Assembly (NCBI RefSeq): GCF_011320115.1
Contig: NZ_JAANOZ010000010.1
Location: forward strand, 39,562 to 103,561
Length of the DNA stretch: 64,000 nucleotides
Reading direction: 5' to 3'
DNA from: Croceibacterium segetis
Lineage (GTDB): Bacteria > Pseudomonadota > Alphaproteobacteria > Sphingomonadales > Sphingomonadaceae
Both the position numbers and the translations under genes were made by a program. Positions 24,559 through 32,792 of this stretch are shown in pieces; within the stretch, counting starts at the first letter, position 1; the number at the start of each line of letters is the position of its first letter. Below the pieces are notes generated by a model. That model did not search any database. It worked only from the letters and a program-made list of their open reading frames with translations, and was not told where the DNA came from.

Positions 24559-25610
24559 GCGGCGAAGTGACCACCTGCGGCGACCGCAAGCCCATCCCGG
24601 TCCACGCCCGCGGCAAGCACCTCGTCGTCGACATTCACTGCCACCTCGGCATCCCCGCGGCCGACGCTATCGTGCAGGCGAAGTATCCGGGGCCGCCGCC
24701 GGGCATCAACGACTTCACCAGCCCGAAGACCATGGAGGTGAACCGCGCGCAGTTCGCCGCCATCGGCCGCACGCTGAATACCCTCGACACGCGCCTGGCC
24801 GACATGGACCGGCTCGGCATCGACGTGCAGGCGATCTCACCCAGTCCAGGCCAGTACTTTTACTTCACCGATCCCGAGACTGGACGCGATGCAGCAAGGG
24901 CGGTCAACGACGGCATGGCGGCCGCGGTCGCACAGCATCCGGACCGGCTGGTCGGGATGGGCACGGTGCCCCTGCAGGACACGCGGCTGGCGGTCGAAGA
25001 GATGCGCCGCTGCGTGAAGGAGCTCGACCTGCGCGGGATCGAGATCAGCACGAACGTCAATGGCACCGACTTCCATGCCGAGGCGTTGCGCCCGTTCTGG
25101 GCCGCGGCCGAAGAGCTCGGCGTGCTGATCTTCATCCACCCGCTCGGTTTCACCGAAGGCAAGCGGTTGAGCGAATTCTATTTCAACAACCTCATCGGCA
25201 ATCCACTCGAATCGACACTCGCCATCGGTCACCTGATCTTCGGCGGCGTGCTCGACGCGCACCCCGGACTCAGGATTTGTGTGGCGCACGGCGGCGGGTA
25301 TATCCCGGGCTACTGGGGCCGGCTGGACCACGGCTGGCGCGCGCGAGCGGACTGCTCCGAGCATTGCCGGCACGAGCCATCGAGCTACCTGCGCAAGCTC
25401 TGGTTCGATACCCTGGTGTTCGACCAGAAGCAGCTGGATTCGCTCGTTCGCACACACGGTGCCGACAGGCTCTGCCTGGGCACCGACTATCCCTTCGACA
25501 TGGCCGAGCCGGATCCAGTCGGCTTCCACGAGCGGCTCTCCGATGACGAGAAGGCGAAGATTCTCGGGCTCAACGCAGCAGCGCTACTCGGCCTCGAACC
25601 GGTCAGGTGA
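24555..25610 (+). CDS. Amidohydrolase-2 family (ACMSD-type) decarboxylase/hydrolase, cytoplasmic
   Basis: A 351-residue TIM-barrel enzyme. Metal and catalytic positions are present: H28 and H30 (VVDIHCHLG), H195 (FIHPLG), H245 (VAHGGG) and D311 (LGTDYPFD). This is the ACMSD/5-carboxyvanillate decarboxylase/OMA hydratase pattern. The start ATG 24555 overlaps the preceding stop by four bases. Unlike the other amidohydrolase at 13511, it has no export signal. In this operon it would decarboxylate or hydrate a ring-cleavage product or an aromatic acid. The reaction cannot be fixed from the sequence. Confidence 0.92.
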   Translation: MSGEVTTCGDRKPIPVHARGKHLVVDIHCHLGIPAADAIVQAKYPGPPPGINDFTSPKTMEVNRAQFAAIGRTLNTLDTRLADMDRLGIDVQAISPSPGQYFYFTDPETGRDAARAVNDGMAAAVAQHPDRLVGMGTVPLQDTRLAVEEMRRCVKELDLRGIEISTNVNGTDFHAEALRPFWAAAEELGVLIFIHPLGFTEGKRLSEFYFNNLIGNPLESTLAIGHLIFGGVLDAHPGLRICVAHGGGYIPGYWGRLDHGWRARADCSEHCRHEPSSYLRKLWFDTLVFDQKQLDSLVRTHGADRLCLGTDYPFDMAEPDPVGFHERLSDDEKAKILGLNAAALLGLEPVR

Positions 25611-26407
25611 GCGACGGCCTGGCACCGATGTTCCGCATGCCGGTGTCGTTCGGACCGGCTCCCGGTCCGCGCAATCTTCCCGAAGCGCATCGCCACCGCC
25701 GCTACGAAAAGAATGCCCTGACACTCACTCTCTCGGCGGCGACCGATCCCGACTTGCTTGCGGCCCTTCTGCCGCAAGGGTTTGCCGTCCATGGCCAGCC
25801 GCGGATCGAGGTCAGCTTGATCGTACTGAGCAAGATCGGCTGGCTCGCCGGGCGCGGCTACAACATCGTCATGGTTCGCATTCCGGCTCGCTGGGGCGGG
25901 CAAGAGGCGGTGTCCGGCCATTTCGTGCCGGTCCTGTGGGAAAGCCTGGCAGACCCGATCCTCACCGGGCGCGACGAACTCGGCTGGCCGAAGATTTTCG
26001 CCGACATTCCCGCCACGGTGCAGGAAGGCGGCCGCTGGAGCGCCTCCGCATCGTGGGAAGGCTTCACTTTCCTCGACATCGCGGCGAGCAATTTCGTCGC
26101 CGGCGCGGATCCTGCTCCGGCATCGCCGATGATGTTCCACAAGTACGTGCCTCGCACGGGCGAGTGGGGCGAAGCCGAGATCGACTATTTCACCGTCACC
26201 GCTCCGGATGGGCCGAGACCGGTGGTGAAGTCGGCCTCGCGAGGCGGGGGACGCTTCGAATTCCACCGCGCGCGCTGGGAAGACATGCCGACGCAATATC
26301 CGATCGTGAACGCGCTCGCCGCGCTGCCGCTGCGCGAATTCGGGCCGGCCACCCTCGTCGAAACGACAGGCGGCGGCGACGTCAGCGGACAAAGGAGGCT
26401 CACGTGA
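25607..26407 (+). CDS. Acetoacetate decarboxylase-like family protein
   Basis: A 266-residue protein with the ADC-fold signature GRDELGWPKIFAD, where K129 matches the Schiff-base lysine region of acetoacetate decarboxylase (E-x-x-G-x-P-K). The second neighbouring Lys of the clostridial enzyme is Ile here. Relatives perform aldolase, dehydratase or decarboxylase reactions on keto acids. GTG 25607 overlaps the previous stop (GTGA). Its place between an amidohydrolase and a cupin suggests processing of a beta-keto or hydroxy-keto acid from ring cleavage. True acetoacetate decarboxylation is unlikely given the context. Confidence 0.88.
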   Translation: MSDGLAPMFRMPVSFGPAPGPRNLPEAHRHRRYEKNALTLTLSAATDPDLLAALLPQGFAVHGQPRIEVSLIVLSKIGWLAGRGYNIVMVRIPARWGGQEAVSGHFVPVLWESLADPILTGRDELGWPKIFADIPATVQEGGRWSASASWEGFTFLDIAASNFVAGADPAPASPMMFHKYVPRTGEWGEAEIDYFTVTAPDGPRPVVKSASRGGGRFEFHRARWEDMPTQYPIVNALAALPLREFGPATLVETTGGGDVSGQRRLT

Positions 26408-26907
26408 GCGCGACTCGGCGGATCGTCACCGGGCATGCACCCGATGGGCGCTCGGTGGTGCTGGCGGATGGCCCTGTTCCACACGTTCGCTCGCTTCCCG
26501 GGGCGCAATTCGACGAGGTGTGGTCGGTTGAATCGGCGCCGGCTGTGCTCGGCCTCGCCCCCACCGGCGAGCCCACGTCCGGCGCGCCGCAAATCGCCCT
26601 CGGCTCCGGCGCCGGCAATCTCATCCGAGTGATCGACTTCGCCCCGGCGAGCGGCGGCGGCAGACGCAGTCCGATGCATCGGACGCGCACGATCGATTAT
26701 GGCATCGTCCTGGAAGGCGAGGTCGTCCTGATCCTCAGCGACAGCGAAGTACCCCTCAGGGCCGGGGATGTCGTGATCCAGCGCGGAACCGATCACGCGT
26801 GGGAGAACCGCTCCGCATGGCCGGCGAAGATGGTCTTTGTGCTGATCGACGCCGAGTTCAACCCCGAGCTGTCGAAGCTTGTCGATGGCCAGGAGATCAT
26901 GGCGTGA
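26404..26907 (+). CDS. Cupin-domain protein
   Basis: A 167-residue protein with one C-terminal cupin barrel: MHRTRTIDYGIVLEGEVVLIL, then the second motif LRAGDVVIQRGTDHAWENRS. The first metal-site His pair is only partly present (M-H-R-T), so metal binding is uncertain. The N-terminal half (TGHAPDGRSVVL, WSVESAPAVL) matches cupins often found beside aromatic-degradation genes. GTG 26404 overlaps the previous stop and has AGGAGG six bases before it. It might be a dioxygenase, isomerase or small-molecule binding protein. Confidence 0.87.
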   Translation: MSATRRIVTGHAPDGRSVVLADGPVPHVRSLPGAQFDEVWSVESAPAVLGLAPTGEPTSGAPQIALGSGAGNLIRVIDFAPASGGGRRSPMHRTRTIDYGIVLEGEVVLILSDSEVPLRAGDVVIQRGTDHAWENRSAWPAKMVFVLIDAEFNPELSKLVDGQEIMA

Positions 26908-28190
26908 CGGCGCGCGAGCGGCGGGTTTCCTCCCGCGCGGCCGGCTGGACGCTGTTCGTGCTGTTCCTGGTCAACGCCGTCAATGTCGGCGATCGGACGC
27001 TCCTGGGGGTGGTGACCGAACCGGTGAGGCTCGATCTTCACCTGTCCGACACGCAAATGTCTCTCGCGAACGGATTTCTGTTCGTGCTCTTCAACCTCGT
27101 CGGCGGATTGGTGATCGCGCGCTTCGTCGACCGGGGAAACCGCAAGATCATCTTGGCGCTCGGCCTGATCGGTTGGTCGATGGCCACGGCCGCGACGGGT
27201 TTCGCGCACGATTTCTTCACGCTTTCGCTTGCCCGGGTCGGTGTAGGGATCGGGGAGGCGACCGCCTTTCCCGCCGCCATGTCGCTGATCCCCGATCTGT
27301 TCGGCTCCACCGCGCGTGGCAAGGCGATCGGCGTTTTCCAATCGAGCACTCTCGTTGGAGTCATCGGCGGTACGATTGCCGCCGGCGTGATGGCGGCGGC
27401 GCTCGGCTGGCGCGTGATGTTCGAGATATGTGGGGGTGTCGGGGTGGCGCTGGCGCTGGTCTTGCTGACGACTGTGCGCGAACCACTGCGCGAGGGCGCG
27501 AGCGGCGCACCTTTGGCTTCCGCATGGGCCCAGGACCTCGTCGATGGACTGCGGCGCATTCTCGGGCAAGCCGGCTTTCCGGCTATGGCGCTCGGCTTCG
27601 GCGCCTCAGGGATGATGGTCGCGGTTCTGGGGGCTTGGGGGCCGGCGTTCCTGCAGCGCTCCCACGGCGTTCCGCTGGCGCAAGTTGGGGTGGTGATCGG
27701 CCCTGCCGTCGGCATCGGCGGGATCGCCGGCATGCTCGTATCCGGCGCGTTCGCCGATCGGCTGGCCGCGCGCCACGGCGACACCCTTGCCATGCTACGC
27801 ATACCACTGATCGCGCTGCCGCTTTCGATCCCGTTCATCGCCGGCTTTATCGCTTCGCCCACGCTGCTGATGACAATGCTGTCGGCCGCGGCGATGAATT
27901 TTCTGGTCAGCTCCACTTACGCCCCCTGCGTCAGCTACGCGGTGACCAACGTCGCGCCCGGTGATCGCGGGCTTGTCTCCTCAGTCCTGCTCGCGGCAGC
28001 GGGCCTGATCGGCAGCGGGTTGGGTCCGTTCATCGTCGGCGCGATGAGCGATCTCCTGACGCCGACGTACGGCGACGAAGGCCTTCGCTACGCTATCGGC
28101 TTCATGATTCCGACACCGGCGATAGCGTTCGCCCTAATGTGGCTGGCGGTGCGCCAGGCGCGCCTTGCGCGCAGTTTGGTGTCCGCGTGA
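26904..28190 (+). CDS. MFS transporter
   Basis: A 428-residue major facilitator with about twelve helices. Helix 1 carries NAVNVGDRTLLGV and the helix 2-3 loop ARFVDRGNRKI, typical of the MFS family grouped with spinster-like and aromatic-acid carriers. GTG 26904 (GTGA with the cupin stop) has AGGAG eight bases before it. It is the only transporter in the 22.3-29.3 kb operon and is thus a candidate inner-membrane importer of the operon substrate or exporter of an intermediate. Confidence 0.9.
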   Translation: MTARERRVSSRAAGWTLFVLFLVNAVNVGDRTLLGVVTEPVRLDLHLSDTQMSLANGFLFVLFNLVGGLVIARFVDRGNRKIILALGLIGWSMATAATGFAHDFFTLSLARVGVGIGEATAFPAAMSLIPDLFGSTARGKAIGVFQSSTLVGVIGGTIAAGVMAAALGWRVMFEICGGVGVALALVLLTTVREPLREGASGAPLASAWAQDLVDGLRRILGQAGFPAMALGFGASGMMVAVLGAWGPAFLQRSHGVPLAQVGVVIGPAVGIGGIAGMLVSGAFADRLAARHGDTLAMLRIPLIALPLSIPFIAGFIASPTLLMTMLSAAAMNFLVSSTYAPCVSYAVTNVAPGDRGLVSSVLLAAAGLIGSGLGPFIVGAMSDLLTPTYGDEGLRYAIGFMIPTPAIAFALMWLAVRQARLARSLVSA

Positions 28191-29302
28191 AGTCGGGGCG
28201 CATTCTTGTCGTCGGCGGCGGGATCGGTGGGCTTACCGCCGCCGCCGCGCTGGGCCAGAAGGGCTTCGAAGTCACCGTGGCCGAGCGCAGCGACGGCACC
28301 GGCGTCGAGGGTGTGGGCATCAGCCAGCAGGCCAACGTCGTACGGGCGCTGGCGAGCCTTGGCTTGGCCGAGGAATACTTGTCGGCGGGATTCGCCTACG
28401 AGGCGGTCGAAATCTACGCTCCCGATGGTGCCCTGATCGCCCGCGTCCCGTCGCGCTCGCTGATAGAGGGCTACCCAGCCAGTCTCGGCATTCCGCGGCC
28501 GGCCCTCCACAAGGTTCTGCACGCCGCGGCCTCGGCAACTGGTGCCGTCATCCGCAACAGCGCCCAGGTGGCCGAGATGGTCCCCTCGGCCGAGGAGGTC
28601 GGCGTGATCCTGACGGACGGGAGCAGCGGCCACTACGACGCGGTCGTCGGCGCCGATGGCATTTATTCGCAGATGCGCCACGCACTGTTTCCGGAGGTGC
28701 CGCCGCCGCAATTCACTGGACAAGCCGTGTGGCGCTACAACCTGCCGCGGCCGCCCGATTTCGACGCGCTGCACGTCTACAACGGCCCGACAGGTGTCGG
28801 TCTGGTGCCCATGAGCCAGACCCAGATCTACATCTACGCGACCACGCCGGAACCCGCCAACCCTGCCTATTCGGTCGAAGGCCTCGCCGCGCGGATGCGC
28901 GAACGGCTGTCAGGCTGCGCCCCGCAAATTCAGGAGATCGCGGCGCGGATCGTCGACGATGCCGCGGTCGTTTATCGGCCGCTCGAGGCGATCTTCCTCG
29001 ACGGGCCGTGGTACAAGGGCCGCGTGGCCCTGCTTGGCGATGCCGTGCACGCCACAACCCCCCATCTCGGCCAGGGCGGCGGCATGGCGATCGAAGACGC
29101 CATCGTCATCGCCGAGGAACTATCGCGCCATGACACGCCGCAGCAAGCCTTCGCCGCTTACCGCCAACGCCGCGTCGAGCGTTGCCGCTACGTGGTCGAG
29201 AAGTCGCTCGAAATCTGCCGCGGTCAGCTCGGCCAAGGCCCGCTGATAGACAATGCCAGGGCGAGCGCGGAAATGAACATCCTGCTCGCGCAGCCGATCT
29301 AG
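28187..29302 (+). CDS. FAD-dependent aromatic hydroxylase (class A flavoprotein monooxygenase), copy 2
   Basis: A 371-residue flavoprotein beginning at GTG 28187, overlapping the MFS stop by four bases (GTGA). The FAD motif GGGIGG is at 10-15, DAVVGADG is mid-protein and GDAVHATTPHLGQGGGMAIEDA is near the end. It is a paralogue of the monooxygenase at 19448-20566 but differs in the substrate-side middle section. It ends the 22.3-29.3 kb operon. The probable job is hydroxylation of a phenolic intermediate. Its stop shares CTAG with the convergent GST gene. Confidence 0.92.
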   Translation: MKSGRILVVGGGIGGLTAAAALGQKGFEVTVAERSDGTGVEGVGISQQANVVRALASLGLAEEYLSAGFAYEAVEIYAPDGALIARVPSRSLIEGYPASLGIPRPALHKVLHAAASATGAVIRNSAQVAEMVPSAEEVGVILTDGSSGHYDAVVGADGIYSQMRHALFPEVPPPQFTGQAVWRYNLPRPPDFDALHVYNGPTGVGLVPMSQTQIYIYATTPEPANPAYSVEGLAARMRERLSGCAPQIQEIAARIVDDAAVVYRPLEAIFLDGPWYKGRVALLGDAVHATTPHLGQGGGMAIEDAIVIAEELSRHDTPQQAFAAYRQRRVERCRYVVEKSLEICRGQLGQGPLIDNARASAEMNILLAQPI

Positions 29303-29973
29303 CCTACCTTGGGCGGAACGAACGCAAGGCCTTCCGCCTCGAGCTGAGCTTGCGCCGCCTCTTCGCGGGCCAGCGCGCGCCGCACTGCCGGGCGCAACTC
29401 CATCGCCCGTGCATGCGCGATGAAGCGCGGGAAGCGCGAAACGTCGTAGCCGGCCCCTTCGACCCGCCAGAAGACCCAGTAGAGATAGCCGTCCATCGCC
29501 GACCATGTCTCTCCGAACCACCATGGCACTTTGCTGAGGCGGTCTTCGACGAGCTGGAAATATTCGTCCATCGCCTGCTCGGCGATTCTTTTGACGGCGA
29601 GGGCGTTCTCCGGTCCGGCAAAGAACATCGGCATGCGGATCCGCGTGACTAGCGGATGCAGCGTCGCCGAGCAGAAGCACAAGTCGGCGAGGATGTGCGC
29701 GCGCTCAATTGGCGTGGTGGCGACGGGCAATAGGCCGGCGGCCGGAGACCTTTCGGCCAGATAGGTGAGAATGGCGACGTTTTCGGTCAGGACCTCCCCG
29801 TCGATCTCCAGCGCAGGCACCTTGCCCTTCGGGTTGCGCGCCTTGAACTCGGGCGACTTGTGCTCGCCGAGCATGAAGCGGACCAGGCGGGTCTCGAACT
29901 CGACGCCCGCCTCCTCGAGTGCGATCGCGGCGACCCGGGCGCAGGTATGCGGTGCCATCCACAGCGTGATCAT
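29299..29973 (-). CDS. Glutathione S-transferase
   Basis: A 224-residue two-domain GST. The thioredoxin-like N-terminal domain has APHTCARVAAIALEEAG, with C11 in the place of the beta-class active residue, and FKARNPKGKVPALEIDG with the conserved cis-Pro; TENVAILTYLAER follows. The helical C-terminal domain has WWFGETWSAMDGYLYW. In sphingomonad aromatic pathways GSTs cleave ethers, isomerise maleyl compounds or dehalogenate. It is divergent from the Rieske oxygenase across an 89 bp gap with a GGAATATTCC palindrome. Confidence 0.92.
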   Translation of the reverse strand: MITLWMAPHTCARVAAIALEEAGVEFETRLVRFMLGEHKSPEFKARNPKGKVPALEIDGEVLTENVAILTYLAERSPAAGLLPVATTPIERAHILADLCFCSATLHPLVTRIRMPMFFAGPENALAVKRIAEQAMDEYFQLVEDRLSKVPWWFGETWSAMDGYLYWVFWRVEGAGYDVSRFPRFIAHARAMELRPAVRRALAREEAAQAQLEAEGLAFVPPKVG

Positions 29974-30015
29974 CAGATTACTCCTTCGCTGGACCTGAGT
30001 GCTTGCTGATAGAAC

Positions 30016-30025
30016 GGAATATTCC
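30016..30025. promoter_or_regulatory. GGAATATTCC palindrome between GST and Rieske oxygenase
   Basis: A perfect ten-base palindrome in the divergent promoter gap, about 40 bp from each gene start. It has the same GGAAT half-site as the sites at 14607, 15933 and 60890. Confidence 0.5.
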
Positions 30026-30062
30026 TACTGCAAAGAATTACGAATCGGAGGGGAGCGCCGGG

Positions 30063-31094
30063 ATGGTCCACTGGCTGCGCAATTGCTGGTACATGGCGGG
30101 CTGGTCCGAGGAGATCGGCGACACCGGCCTGACGCGGCGGATCATCGACCAGCCGATCTACCTGTACCGCCTCGAAGATGGCGGGATTGTCGCCTTGCTC
30201 GATCGCTGCCCGCATCGCTTCGCGCCGTTGTCGCTCGGCATGCGCGAAGGGGACAACGTCGTGTGCGGCTATCACGGCCTGACCTTCTCGCCGCAGGGCA
30301 AGTGCGTCCGAAATCCTTTTGCCGAGCGAATTCCACCCGGAACCGACGTGCCCAGCTTCGCAGCCGTCGAACGGCACGGAATCGTCTGGCTATGGGGCGG
30401 GACGCCGGAAAGCGCCGACCCCTCGCGCATCCCGGACTTTTCGTTCGCCGAGGAGGCGCCGCACAGCCGAACGCTGCGCGGGTGCATGCTAATGCGCGCG
30501 AACTACGAGTACGGGACCGACAACCTCCTCGACCTCAGCCACATCGAATTCGTTCACAAGCGCTCGCTCGGCGGTGACGGGGTCATTTTCGCCGGCGAGC
30601 ACTCGGTTTACGTCGAGGGCGACACGCTGCATTCGAACTGGTTCGCGCGCGGCATACCGCCGCCATCGGTCGCCTACGGCCGCTACCCACCCGGCGCGAA
30701 AGTCGATCACTGGCTCGACATGCGTTGGGACGCGCCGGCGTCGATGCGCCTGCTGATCGGCGCCTGCCCGCACGGTGAACCGCGCGAAGCCGGTTTCGAG
30801 CTGCCGCAGGCGCACATCCTCACCCCAGCGTCCGAGCACGAGACCCATTATTTCTGGGCCTCGACCCGCTATGACAATCTCGATTCCGCGGAAGTCGACG
30901 CGGCCTTGCGCAAGCTTCTGGTCGGTGCCTTCGAGCAGGAAGACAAGCCGATCATAGAGGCCGCTTACGCCAACGTTCGCGGGAAGGATTTCTGGGCCGA
31001 GCGGCCTGTCTCGCTCGGCGTCGACAAGGGCGGCGCCCGTGCACGCCGGATGCTCCAGGGTAGGATCCGGAACGAACAAGCGCCGATAGGGTGA
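30063..31094 (+). CDS. Rieske oxygenase alpha subunit (vanillate O-demethylase/phthalate dioxygenase type)
   Basis: A 343-residue oxygenase. The [2Fe-2S] Rieske ligands are C49, H51 (RCPHRFAPLSLG), C68 and H71 (CGYHG). The mononuclear iron site follows at D157, H160 and H165 in NLLDLSHIEFVH. ATG 30063 has GGAGGGGAGCG upstream. The opening WLRNCWYMAGW is that of VanA-type O-demethylases. No reductase gene is near, so a remote ferredoxin reductase must serve it. The likely reaction is O-demethylation or hydroxylation of a methoxylated aromatic acid. It is followed after 10 bp by a periplasmic MBL protein. Confidence 0.94.
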   Translation: MVHWLRNCWYMAGWSEEIGDTGLTRRIIDQPIYLYRLEDGGIVALLDRCPHRFAPLSLGMREGDNVVCGYHGLTFSPQGKCVRNPFAERIPPGTDVPSFAAVERHGIVWLWGGTPESADPSRIPDFSFAEEAPHSRTLRGCMLMRANYEYGTDNLLDLSHIEFVHKRSLGGDGVIFAGEHSVYVEGDTLHSNWFARGIPPPSVAYGRYPPGAKVDHWLDMRWDAPASMRLLIGACPHGEPREAGFELPQAHILTPASEHETHYFWASTRYDNLDSAEVDAALRKLLVGAFEQEDKPIIEAAYANVRGKDFWAERPVSLGVDKGGARARRMLQGRIRNEQAPIG

Positions 31095-31104
31095 AGGAAG
31101 GCTC

Positions 31105-32064
31105 ATGCGTCTGATCGGCATCGCGCTCGCAGCAACGGCCGTGGCCCTGGCGTCGCCCGCATCGGCGCAGGTCGCGGCTCGATGGATCACCCTCGGTACG
31201 CAAGGCGGCCCCATTCCGCTCAAGTCGCGCTCGCAGCCGGCCAACGTACTGCTGACGGGAGACGGCGCTTTCGTCGTCGACGCGGGCGATGGCGTGGTCG
31301 AACAACTCGCCAAGGCGGAGGTCTCGCTCCAGGAGGTCAAGGCCGTGCTGCTCAGCCACCTGCACTTCGATCACACGGCCGGTCTGTTCGGGATTCTCAG
31401 CCTTCGCTGGCAAACGAATATCGCCTCGCCGCTGGCCGTTTACGGACCGCCCGGCACGCGAACGCTGGTCGACGGAATCCTCGCCGCCATGGCTCCGGCG
31501 GTGCGGGCAGGCTACGCCTATCCCGGCGAGTTCAAGGCGCCGTTCGAACCCGGCGTCACGGTGGTCGAGATCCGCGACGGGGCGTCGTTTGACCTTGGCT
31601 CGACGCACGTCACCGCGGCGAAGAACACCCACTACACGTTCACGCCGGGGAGTGCCGACGACCGCGCTTTCGAATCGCTCGCGTTTCGCTTCGATGGACC
31701 CGGCAGGTCGATTGCCTACACGGGCGATACCGGGCCCAGTCAGGCCGTGGAACGGCTCGCCCGCGGCGCGGACCTGCTGGTGACGGAGATGATCGATTTC
31801 GATCGTACGGTGGCGGAGATCCACCGTGTCAGCCCGAACATGCCCGTAGCGGCGATGACCGGCATCACGATCCATCTGCGCGACCACCACCTGACGCCCA
31901 AGCAGGTCGGCGAGCTCGCCCGCGTAGCCGGCGTAAAGTCGGTCGTGGTGACACACCTTTCTGCCCCGGCCATAACGGAGGCGCGCGCCTCGGAGTACCT
32001 GCGAGAGATCGGTGCGGCCTATCCGGGCCCGGCCGTCATCGCCAACGACCTCGAAACGTTCTGA
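31105..32064 (+). CDS. Periplasmic MBL-fold metallo-hydrolase
   Basis: A 319-residue metallo-beta-lactamase-fold protein. Residues 1-21 are a Sec signal peptide (ATAVALASPASAQ). The full dinuclear motif H85-L-H87-F-D89-H90 is present, with AYTGDTGPSQ and a late TIHLRDHHLTPKQVGELA. The fold is that of RNase Z/arylsulfatase-like MBL enzymes, but the signal points to a periplasmic hydrolase acting on a small ester, lactone or sulfate. It lies 10 bp after the Rieske gene and is likely co-transcribed. Confidence 0.88.
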   Translation: MRLIGIALAATAVALASPASAQVAARWITLGTQGGPIPLKSRSQPANVLLTGDGAFVVDAGDGVVEQLAKAEVSLQEVKAVLLSHLHFDHTAGLFGILSLRWQTNIASPLAVYGPPGTRTLVDGILAAMAPAVRAGYAYPGEFKAPFEPGVTVVEIRDGASFDLGSTHVTAAKNTHYTFTPGSADDRAFESLAFRFDGPGRSIAYTGDTGPSQAVERLARGADLLVTEMIDFDRTVAEIHRVSPNMPVAAMTGITIHLRDHHLTPKQVGELARVAGVKSVVVTHLSAPAITEARASEYLREIGAAYPGPAVIANDLETF

Positions 32065-32086
32065 AAATGCAAATGGGAGACAATAG

Positions 32087-32416
32087 ATGCGTGCTTACCC
32101 GGTGATTATCTCGGCCCTCGCGGCCACCGCCACTCTTTGGATGCCGCCTGCGGCGGCGAGTGCCCAAGGCACGACCGCCACACAGCCCGCGCATTATTCC
32201 GTCGCCGACACGCCGGTCGGCAAACTGCTCGACGATCCGGCCGCCAACGAAATCCTCAAGAAGCTGATCCCGACCGTCTATGCCAACGACATGTTTCAGA
32301 CGCAGGGGCGTACCCTGACCTTGAAAGCGATCCAGCAATACGAGCCGGACGCGCTCAGCGACGAGAACCTGGCGAAGATCCAGGCCGAGCTCGACAAGAT
32401 ACCGGCGAAGGGTTGA
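32087..32416 (+). CDS. Small exported protein of unknown function
   Basis: A 109-residue protein with a signal peptide (residues 1-26, ATLWMPPAAASA) and a mature part of about 83 residues reading VADTPVGKLLDDPAANEILKK, then QTQGRTLTLKAIQQY. The mature part resembles small periplasmic proteins that accompany esterase or hydrolase genes in sphingomonads, but I cannot name a family. It follows the MBL gene by 22 bp and precedes a strong hairpin, so it is likely the last gene of the Rieske transcript. Confidence 0.75.
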   Translation: MRAYPVIISALAATATLWMPPAAASAQGTTATQPAHYSVADTPVGKLLDDPAANEILKKLIPTVYANDMFQTQGRTLTLKAIQQYEPDALSDENLAKIQAELDKIPAKG

Positions 32417-32432
32417 TTGCTGCGTGCGGACG

Positions 32433-32459
32433 CTCAATCGGCCTCCGTGGCCGATTGAG
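32433..32459. terminator. Hairpin after the Rieske-MBL unit, probable terminator or attenuator
   Basis: A perfect 11-base-pair stem, CTCAATCGGCC / GGCCGATTGAG, with loop TCCGT. It lies 17 bp after the stop of the small exported protein. It lacks a clear T run, so it may act as a bidirectional or RNA-stabilising hairpin between this unit and the oppositely oriented tRNA gene. Confidence 0.5.
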
Positions 32460-32513
32460 TTCCCGCTTGCTTGTAGTTCCCGGCGGATCGACCGGCCGTG
32501 ACGGTCTGCCGGC

Positions 32514-32606
32514 TGGCGGAGACGGAGGGATTCGAACCCTCGATACCAGTAATCCCGGTATGACGGTTTAGCAAACCGTTGGTTTCAGCCACTCACCCAC
32601 GTCTCC
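32514..32606 (-). tRNA. tRNA-Ser (anticodon GCU)
   Basis: Read on the minus strand, the gene has a seven-base acceptor stem GGAGACG / CGTCTCC, a D-arm, an anticodon arm ACGGT-TTGCTAA-ACCGT with anticodon GCT (decoding AGC/AGU), a long class II variable arm and a GGTTCGAATCC T-arm. The discriminator is G and CCA is encoded (32516-32514). Length is 93 bases with CCA. The long variable arm confirms serine. Confidence 0.97.
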
Positions 32607-32792
32607 GGATCGCAGCGGCGAAGCGGGGCCTATAGCGGCGGTGCCCAAGCCCGGCAAGGGCGCAGCGAGGGCCATTTGGGGACTCGATTCACCGCAAATC
32701 GGATTCGCCTTGCCGCGCATTCATTGCCGCTTCAGCCGAGAGGGATTCTTCTAGCGATCGGATAGCTCCCATTAACGGGACGGGGATCGAAA

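Noticed and set aside
32514..32606. A confirmed integration site at tRNA-Ser
   Set aside because: No integrase gene or repeated tRNA end is visible in the window, so only the weaker boundary suggestion is kept.
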